From an uncultured Acidobacteriia bacterium (lineage in GTDB: Bacteria; Acidobacteriota; Terriglobia; Bryobacterales; Bryobacteraceae), in assembly GCA_903851195.1 (NCBI GenBank), contig CAINNJ010000050.1:1-64000 (forward strand): 64,000 nucleotides of DNA, in the 5' to 3' direction. Shown piece by piece: positions 58,903-64,000 of the stretch; position 1 is the stretch's first letter; each line of letters begins with the position of its first letter. Position numbers and translations under genes: made by a program. Under the pieces are notes generated by a model that ran no database searches, was not told the DNA's origin, and saw only the letters and a list, made by a program, of their open reading frames with translations.

Positions 58903-59925
58903 TTGGAGCCATTTCTCACGCACATCTCGGTCCGCGGAGAGGGGGTCGCGGCGCGGTGTATCGCTCATCTGCTCCGGCGCGAAGGCTTTCACGTTTCGAT
59001 GGAAAACATCGCACGCCCACCCGTGCCCGCCGTCATGATCGGCGATCCGGCTGCGGCGCTCCTTCGCGACGTCTTCGGCCTGCCGGAACTGTTCGCCGGT
59101 CTGCCCCGGATCACCAGCCGCATCGTTTCCTGGGGTGAGCAGGCACCGGCAAGCGACATACCTCACTCCGCCGTGGTGTTGTCCGAACAAGACCTCCTGC
59201 GGGAACTGCCTGCGCCTGAGGCGGCACTCCCGGACTCAAAACCCGACTTCACCGTCATTACAGGCGGACCGCCGCCGGCCGGAGTCGCTTCGGAACGCTT
59301 CGGCTCCCGCAGCGCGATGGCGGTGCGTGTCGGGCTTCGCGGTCCACGGCACATCGACTCCTGCTGCATCGAATCCCTGCCCGGCGGGTGGCTGTTTCTC
59401 ATCCCCGCTCCGACCGGCCTGACATGGCTGATCGCCATCGGTGAACCCCTCGGGACCTTGTTGCCGGCCAGCCAGGTGATTGCCCCCCGCATCGACGTGC
59501 AGGAAATCGTGAAGGGCGAATTCTCCACCTGCCCGCGCATCGCGCAACCTCTCTGCGGCCCCGACTGGCTCCTCTGCGGATCGGCCGCGCTGGCGTTCGA
59601 TCCGATCTGCGGGGATGGCACGGCGCAGGCCGTCCGCGAGGCGATTCTCGCCGCCGCCGTGATTCGTGGCATCGCGGCCGGAGGCGACTCCGCGGCGCTA
59701 CTTGCCCACTACCAAACCCGCCTTCTCGCGGGAATGCAAAAGCACCTCGCGCTCTGCCATCCGTACTACGAAACCGGCGGCTCAGGCGCCTGGTGGCAGG
59801 CGGAAGCTGCTTCGCTGACCGAAGGTTTTCGCTGGTGCGCCGCGAAGCTCCGCAACGCCCCCGAACCCCGCTACCTGCTCAGGGGTTTTGACCTGACCGA
59901 ACGCGATCCCCTTACAATCAACTGA
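58903..59925 (+). CDS. Flavin-dependent monooxygenase, QhpG-like (tryptophan-halogenase fold)
   Basis: 340 residues, TTG start at 58903. An atypical nucleotide-binding start (HISVRGEGVAARCIAHLLRR) and the C-terminal flavin segment DWLLCGSAALAFDPICGDGT with GTAQAVREAI follow the halogenase/monooxygenase fold. QhpG is a flavoprotein of this fold that hydroxylates a tryptophan in the gamma subunit of quinohaemoprotein amine dehydrogenase. The identification as QhpG-like rests on fold and on the next two genes, which are ABC exporter and subtilisin as in qhp clusters. A separate monooxygenase role remains possible. The exporter gene starts one base after the stop. Confidence 0.65.
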   Translation: MEPFLTHISVRGEGVAARCIAHLLRREGFHVSMENIARPPVPAVMIGDPAAALLRDVFGLPELFAGLPRITSRIVSWGEQAPASDIPHSAVVLSEQDLLRELPAPEAALPDSKPDFTVITGGPPPAGVASERFGSRSAMAVRVGLRGPRHIDSCCIESLPGGWLFLIPAPTGLTWLIAIGEPLGTLLPASQVIAPRIDVQEIVKGEFSTCPRIAQPLCGPDWLLCGSAALAFDPICGDGTAQAVREAILAAAVIRGIAAGGDSAALLAHYQTRLLAGMQKHLALCHPYYETGGSGAWWQAEAASLTEGFRWCAAKLRNAPEPRYLLRGFDLTERDPLTIN

Positions 59926-59926
59926 A

Positions 59927-61642
59927 ATGCCGTCATCCGGCTCCATCGCGCAGTGGAAGACATACGGACGCCTCGGGATCTTCCTCCGCCCTTACACCAG
60001 ACCGCTGCTTCTGGTGTTGTTCGTCAGCCTGCTTTCCACGGCGCTGGGGCTGGTGCAGCCCTACATCTCGAAGCTCCTGATCGACCAGGCTCTGCTCCGC
60101 CGGGACATGCACGAACTCATCCGCATCGCCGGTCTGATGTTCGGCGCCACCGTGCTGGGCTACGTGATGAACATCCTCGCGAGCTATCGCTACGTGAAGA
60201 TCTCCGCGGCCATGCTTTTCGACATGCGGGTGGCCCTCTTCCGCCATCTGCAAACGCTCTCGCCGCGCTTCTACGCGCAGTTTCGTTTGGGCGATCTGAT
60301 GTCAAGACTCAACAGCGATGTCAGCGAGGTGCAGCGCGTGTCCGCCGACACCCTGCTCTCCGTCCTCAGCAACGTCTTTTTCTTCCTCGGCTGCGTGGCC
60401 ATGATGTTATGGCTGAACTGGCGGCTCTTTCTGGTCAGTGTGGTGCTGGTGCCGGCCTGCCTTTTCGCCTTCCGCCACTACCAGAAAAAGCTCACCGCGC
60501 TTACGAAACAACTGCGGGAACGTTCCGCCGATCTGGGCAGTCTCTTCGTCGACACCATCCTCGGCATGCGCGTGGTCGTCTCTCTGAGCGCCGGCGAGCA
60601 CGAAGCGGGCCGCTTCCGGCAAAGAAATGACGCGTTCGTCCGGACCATGCTGCGCGTGCAGATCGCCTCTTTTATGACGGGCGCGCTGCCGGGCGCCATC
60701 CTTACCGCCGCCACCGCCGCCGTGATCCTCTATGGAGGCTGGCTGATCATGCGCGAAGAGATGTCGGTTGGGACGCTCGTCGCCTTCATGGCGTATCACA
60801 TGCGCCTGCTCTCGCCCATTCAGACACTGATGGGAATGACATCGGGCCTCGCCTCCGCCCGCGTTTCCCTGGCCCGCATCTTCGAACTCTTCGACACCCC
60901 GGCCGAGGTCCAGGAACTTCCCGGCGCGGTCCCGCTGGCTGGCGTGAACCAATCTATCCGCCTGGAAAACGTCTCATTGAGTTACGGCCGGAACACCGTC
61001 CTGCAGCACGTGAATATCGAAATTCCCGCCGGTATTTTCTGCGCCGTTCTCGGACCGAGCGGGGTGGGTAAGTCGACCCTCGCGGAACTCCTGGTGCGCT
61101 ATCTCGACCCCGACGAAGGCCGCATCTTCATTGACGGGCGCGACCTCCGCGAGCTTTCCCTTACAGACCTGCGCCGCGAAGTCATGCTCGTCGACCAATC
61201 GCCGTACCTCTTCAATGCAACCATCGCGGAAAACATCGCCTTCGCGCTGCCCGATGCAAGCCGCCAGGCCATCGAAGCCGCGGCAAGCGCAGCCGGCCTG
61301 GACGAACTGCTGCATCGCCTTCCGGAAGGTTATGACACCAAAGCGGGCGAGCGTGGTCTGGCCCTGTCCGCCGGTGAGCGCCAGAGAATCGCGCTGGCAC
61401 GCGCGCTGCTCCGCCGCCCTGCCGTACTGATTCTGGACGAGCCCACTTCCGCTCTCGACGCCGAAACCGAAAAGACCGTCGCGACTGGTCTCCGGAAGGC
61501 CTTACCCCACGCCACGCTGATCGTCATCACGCATCGCCCGGCCCTGGCGGAAATCGCGGACGCCATCGTCACCATCGAAGCCGGCCATGTGCGAATCACC
61601 CATGTGCGAATCACCCATGACATCCACTCCATCGGCCGCTGA
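59927..61642 (+). CDS. ABC exporter, transmembrane domain fused to ATPase (QhpF-like)
   Basis: 571 residues. Six helices in residues 1-~310 (LLLVLFVSLLSTALGLVQPY and following), then an ATPase with Walker A GPSGVGKST, Q-loop SPYLFNATIAENI, signature LSAGERQRIALARALL and Walker B VLILDEPTSALD. Homodimeric exporter of the MsbA/peptide type. In qhp clusters QhpF exports or handles the processed gamma subunit. The C-terminus contains HVRITHVRIT produced by a tandem 15-base duplication at the junction with the next gene. Overlaps it by 26 bases. Confidence 0.87.
   Translation: MPSSGSIAQWKTYGRLGIFLRPYTRPLLLVLFVSLLSTALGLVQPYISKLLIDQALLRRDMHELIRIAGLMFGATVLGYVMNILASYRYVKISAAMLFDMRVALFRHLQTLSPRFYAQFRLGDLMSRLNSDVSEVQRVSADTLLSVLSNVFFFLGCVAMMLWLNWRLFLVSVVLVPACLFAFRHYQKKLTALTKQLRERSADLGSLFVDTILGMRVVVSLSAGEHEAGRFRQRNDAFVRTMLRVQIASFMTGALPGAILTAATAAVILYGGWLIMREEMSVGTLVAFMAYHMRLLSPIQTLMGMTSGLASARVSLARIFELFDTPAEVQELPGAVPLAGVNQSIRLENVSLSYGRNTVLQHVNIEIPAGIFCAVLGPSGVGKSTLAELLVRYLDPDEGRIFIDGRDLRELSLTDLRREVMLVDQSPYLFNATIAENIAFALPDASRQAIEAAASAAGLDELLHRLPEGYDTKAGERGLALSAGERQRIALARALLRRPAVLILDEPTSALDAETEKTVATGLRKALPHATLIVITHRPALAEIADAIVTIEAGHVRITHVRITHDIHSIGR
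61586..61615 (+). repeat. Tandem 15-bp duplication at the exporter/subtilisin junction
   Basis: CATGTGCGAATCACC occurs twice in tandem (61586-61600, 61601-61615). It adds five codons to the exporter tail and creates two extra in-frame ATGs (61587, 61602) for the overlapping protease gene. Confidence 0.85.
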
Positions 61643-62345
61643 ACGAACGGGGCGGGGAATTCGCGTCGCCGTCATTGACAGCGGCGTGGCCCCGCGGCAC
61701 CCCCACATCGGCCCGATTGCCGGAGGCGCATCGGTCGACCTCGACGGCCGTGTCATCAAGGGAGCTTTCGATGACCTGTTAGGCCACGGCACCGCCGTGA
61801 TGGCCGCCATGCAGGAAAAAGCGCCGGATGCCGAGTACCACGCCGTCAGAGTCTTCCACCGCGAGTTGCGAACCAGTGCGCAAGGCCTCTGTGCCGCCAT
61901 CGACTGGTGTCTGGACCAGCAAATGGACGTGGTGAATCTTAGTCTCGGCACCGTGAACGCGGCGCACGCGGAGATGCTCGGCGCCGCCGTCACCAGAGCG
62001 TCCGCCGCCGGCACGTGGATCGTGGCGGCCCGTGACGCGGAGGGCAAACCCTGCTACCCCGGTTGTCTCCCGGATGTCATCGGCGTGGGTCTTGACTGGG
62101 AATGCGCGCGCGAAGCTTATCGAATCGCGCAGACCGACGGGCAACTCGCGCTGTTCGCCTCCGGCTATCCGCGCCCGGTGCCGGGCGTGCCTCCCCGCCG
62201 CAACCTCCAGGGCATCAGCTTTGCCGTTGCCAACGCCTGTGGTTTCGTCATCCGTGCTCGTGAGGCCATGGGCGCGGCGCCTTCATCCGAACTCTGGAAT
62301 TTCCTGTCGCCGCTGAACTCCCCGGAAGCATCCAGGCTGGGGTAA
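61617..62345 (+). CDS. Subtilisin-like (S8) serine protease without signal peptide, QhpE-like
   Basis: 242 residues from the ATG at 61617; upstream ATGs in a tandem repeat (61602, 61587) give a longer N-terminus. The catalytic triad is visible: Asp in VAVIDSGVAPRHPH, His in DDLLGHGTAVMAA, Ser in GISFAVANACGFV. The protein is short and lacks secretion signals, like QhpE, the cytoplasmic subtilisin that removes the leader of the quinohaemoprotein gamma subunit. The gene overlaps the exporter gene by 26 bases, so translation is coupled. An oxyanion Asn is expected in the segment around WCLDQQMDVVNLSLG. Confidence 0.8.
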   Translation: MTSTPSAAERTGRGIRVAVIDSGVAPRHPHIGPIAGGASVDLDGRVIKGAFDDLLGHGTAVMAAMQEKAPDAEYHAVRVFHRELRTSAQGLCAAIDWCLDQQMDVVNLSLGTVNAAHAEMLGAAVTRASAAGTWIVAARDAEGKPCYPGCLPDVIGVGLDWECAREAYRIAQTDGQLALFASGYPRPVPGVPPRRNLQGISFAVANACGFVIRAREAMGAAPSSELWNFLSPLNSPEASRLG

Positions 62346-62402
62346 CATCGGAACTGGACTGACTTGCCCTCGACGCCAAGGCAGCAATAAGGATCCTTTT
62401 CG

Positions 62403-63515
62403 ATGCGCCTGTCAGGAATTCTTCCGTGTCTCCCGCTCCTCGCTCTGCTCGCGGCCACCGGCGCGCGCGCGCAGCAGTCCGGCTCCTGGAATCCCAAAGC
62501 AGCCGCCGGTTATCTCGACGAACGCTCCACCTGGTGGATGGACTGGCCCAAGGCCGCGCGCGATCACGGCACATTCTGCGTCTCCTGCCATACCCTCGCA
62601 CCCTATGCCCTGGGGCGGCCCGCTCTCCGCTCGGCGCTTGCCGAAACCTCGCCTTCCGCCAACGAGCGCAGAATGCTCGATAACATCGTGCATCGCGTGC
62701 GTCTCTGGAAAGAAGTTGAGCCGTTCTATGCCGACCAGACCTCCGGCCTGCCGAAGACGTCGGAATCGCGCGGCACCGAAGCGATTCTGAACGCCCTGAT
62801 CCTGGTCCGCAATGACGAAGCTTCCGGCCATCTGAGTCCGGATGCCCGCCTGGCGCTCGATAACCTGTGGGCTTTGCAGCTCAAATCGGGTGAAATGAAT
62901 GGCTCCTGGGCCTGGCTCCAGTTCCACAACGCGCCATGGGAAGGCGATTCGCAGTTCTACGGCACCGCGCTGGCCGCCATCGCGATCGGTTCCGCGCCAG
63001 CCGATTACCGCGCGGAACCCGCCGTGCAGAACGGTATCAAGCTGATGCGTGCCTGGCTCCAAAAGAGCATGGCCACCCAGACTCCCGCCGATCGCGCGGT
63101 CCTGCTGTGGGCTTCGGCCAAACTGCCCGGTCTGCTCTCCGCCGCACAGCACCAAACCATCGTCGCCGAGACTCTGGCCAAACAGCAGCCCGATGGAGGT
63201 TTCAGCATGTCCACGCTCGTGGGCAACTGGAAGCGCCGGGACAACACGCCACTCGATGCCGCGAGTGACGGCTATGCCACCGGTCTGGTCGCCTATGCGC
63301 TCAAGCAATCCGCCGCCCCTGAGGCCGAACCGGCATTGCAGCGTGCGCTGACCTGGCTGGCCCGGAACCAGAACCCCGCCGATGGTCGCTGGCCGGCGAC
63401 TTCGCTGAACAAAAAACGGGAACTGGAATCGGACGCCGGCCGTTTCATGAGCGACGCGGCAACCGCCTACGCCGTGATGGCTCTGGAGAACACCCCAACC
63501 GTGGCCCGGAAATGA
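62403..63515 (+). CDS. Secreted monohaem cytochrome c with alpha-toroid (prenyltransferase/squalene-cyclase-like) repeats
   Basis: 370 residues with signal peptide (1-~23). One haem site, CVSCH at 59-63, directly after the Trp-rich stretch STWWMDWPKAARDHGTF. The rest is a helical barrel of terpenoid-cyclase-type repeats (WALQLKSGEMNGSWAWLQFH; TLAKQQPDGGFSMSTLVGNW; LTWLARNQNPADGRWPATSL). No cyclase DxDD motif, so a structural or electron-transfer role is likelier. It is 57 bases from the protease gene and appears to be its co-transcribed partner. Possibly the substrate or client of the preceding three genes. Confidence 0.75.
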   Translation: MRLSGILPCLPLLALLAATGARAQQSGSWNPKAAAGYLDERSTWWMDWPKAARDHGTFCVSCHTLAPYALGRPALRSALAETSPSANERRMLDNIVHRVRLWKEVEPFYADQTSGLPKTSESRGTEAILNALILVRNDEASGHLSPDARLALDNLWALQLKSGEMNGSWAWLQFHNAPWEGDSQFYGTALAAIAIGSAPADYRAEPAVQNGIKLMRAWLQKSMATQTPADRAVLLWASAKLPGLLSAAQHQTIVAETLAKQQPDGGFSMSTLVGNWKRRDNTPLDAASDGYATGLVAYALKQSAAPEAEPALQRALTWLARNQNPADGRWPATSLNKKRELESDAGRFMSDAATAYAVMALENTPTVARK

Positions 63516-63765
63516 CACGGAAATAGATTCTTTTTATCGGGATGTGCGGGTGGTTTCGCTTTGACACCGCCCGGCACGCATGATAGAACTGAGTCTTCCG
63601 ATTTAATCAATTCGCTCAGTTCTCAGCGAATACTTCCGCTCGCAAGTCAGCGAGCCTGTCCCCCGACCCGGACAACAGCACCACTCGGGTTACCGCGTTA
63701 CCTCCCGTTTTGACGGGACGGCGCGGTTCATGATCAATCTTCTTCATGGGGGACAGGGTGAATCG
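63516..63765. promoter_or_regulatory. Upstream region of the third receptor, with promoter TTGACA-17-TAGAAC
   Basis: About 250 bases. TTGACA at 63561-63566, 17 bases, TAGAAC at 63584-63589 is a good sigma-70-type promoter about 175 bases before the start at 63766. A long 5' leader follows with short inverted repeats (CCCGTTTTGACGGGACG near 63,702). No gene seen. Confidence 0.5.
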
Positions 63766-64000
63766 ATGAACCGTACTACACGCAGGCCTTACCGAATCGG
63801 CAACTCCGGAACCGTGCTGCTTTTGATGTGGGCAGGCGCGACAGCACACGCGCAGTCCACCTTCGGGTCGTTAACGGGAACTGTGAAAGACCCCTCCGGC
63901 AGCGTGGTGGCAACCTGTAAGGTCACCGTCAGAAACACGGGCACCGGCTCGCAGCGATCCCTGCTCACGGATGCCGGCGGCACGTACGTCGCGGTAAATC
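63766..64000 (+). CDS. TonB-dependent receptor with carboxypeptidase-regulatory-like N-domain, N-terminal fragment (runs off the window)
   Basis: The visible 78 residues start MNRTTRRPYRIGNSGTVLLL, a signal peptide ending AHAQS, followed by FGSLTGTVKDPSGSVVATCK and NTGTGSQRSLLTDAGGTYVA, the regulatory-like sandwich that opens the Oar-type receptors elsewhere in the window. The remainder, presumably plug and barrel (about 1,000 residues), lies beyond the right edge. Confidence 0.88.
   Translation, partial: MNRTTRRPYRIGNSGTVLLLMWAGATAHAQSTFGSLTGTVKDPSGSVVATCKVTVRNTGTGSQRSLLTDAGGTYVAVN

Overview
The window looks like a chromosomal segment of an acidobacterium of the Bryobacterales/Solibacter type. 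This rests on its high GC content, two and a half very large TonB-dependent receptors with an N-terminal carboxypeptidase-regulatory-like domain (Oar type), three separate PQQ-dependent dehydrogenases with their own c-type cytochromes, and secreted proteins with Ig-like tails. The assignment is inference from gene content; there is no rRNA in the window.

Region 1 (1-12,786) is accessory DNA. It opens with the end of an IS3-family element that cuts off an RHS-repeat toxin gene. The surviving RHS C-terminus carries a DUF4329-type, JAMM-like tip and is followed by an NTF2-fold immunity gene and then by a second orphan RHS tip with its own candidate immunity gene. After that come non-coding mobile debris (a perfect 18-bp inverted-repeat pair, a RelE toxin stub joined to a primase stub, a Cys-rich element ORF), a two-gene operon of a TPR-CHAT caspase-like protein and an S41/PDZ protease, and a plasmid-like module: iteron-like repeats, repA, an excisionase-like HTH gene and a tyrosine recombinase that ends next to a tRNA-Lys(CUU). 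The module probably integrated at the 3' end of that tRNA.

Region 2 (12.8-32.4 kb) is ordinary chromosome: a polyprenyl-phosphate sugar phosphotransferase, a secreted metzincin with its small partner, an Nramp transporter fused to a Usp domain, a sialidase-like protein coupled to a dihaem-PQQ dehydrogenase, a fatty acid desaturase, a double VOC protein, an RND pump with its adaptor, a second PQQ dehydrogenase with a dihaem cytochrome, and a VanZ-like protein.

Region 3 (32.6-51 kb) is a catabolic locus. An Oar-type receptor ends at a clear terminator. Then an IclR regulator precedes a second receptor that begins a tightly packed run: SMP-30 lactonase, PQQ dehydrogenase, cytochrome c, seven-haem TPR lipoprotein, NAD-dependent epimerase, Tat-exported TIM-barrel epimerase, DUF362 protein, transketolase and cupin. 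It reads as outer-membrane uptake, periplasmic oxidation and intracellular carbon rearrangement of an unknown polyol, sugar or cyclitol.

Region 4 (51-58.8 kb) holds a small membrane-protein operon and a ring-cleavage cluster: HpcH/HpaI aldolase, DUF6282 hydrolase-like protein, GalB-like hydratase, GalC/LigK-like aldolase, a fused LigB-LigA extradiol dioxygenase and a glutathione-independent formaldehyde dehydrogenase. Together these suggest 4,5-cleavage of gallate or protocatechuate.

Region 5 (58.9-64 kb) holds the most unusual set: a QhpG-like flavin monooxygenase, an ABC exporter (QhpF-like), a cytoplasmic subtilisin (QhpE-like) and a secreted haem protein with an alpha-toroid domain. This resembles the maturation machinery of quinohaemoprotein amine dehydrogenase, but none of the structural genes is in view. 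The window ends inside a third Oar-type receptor gene.
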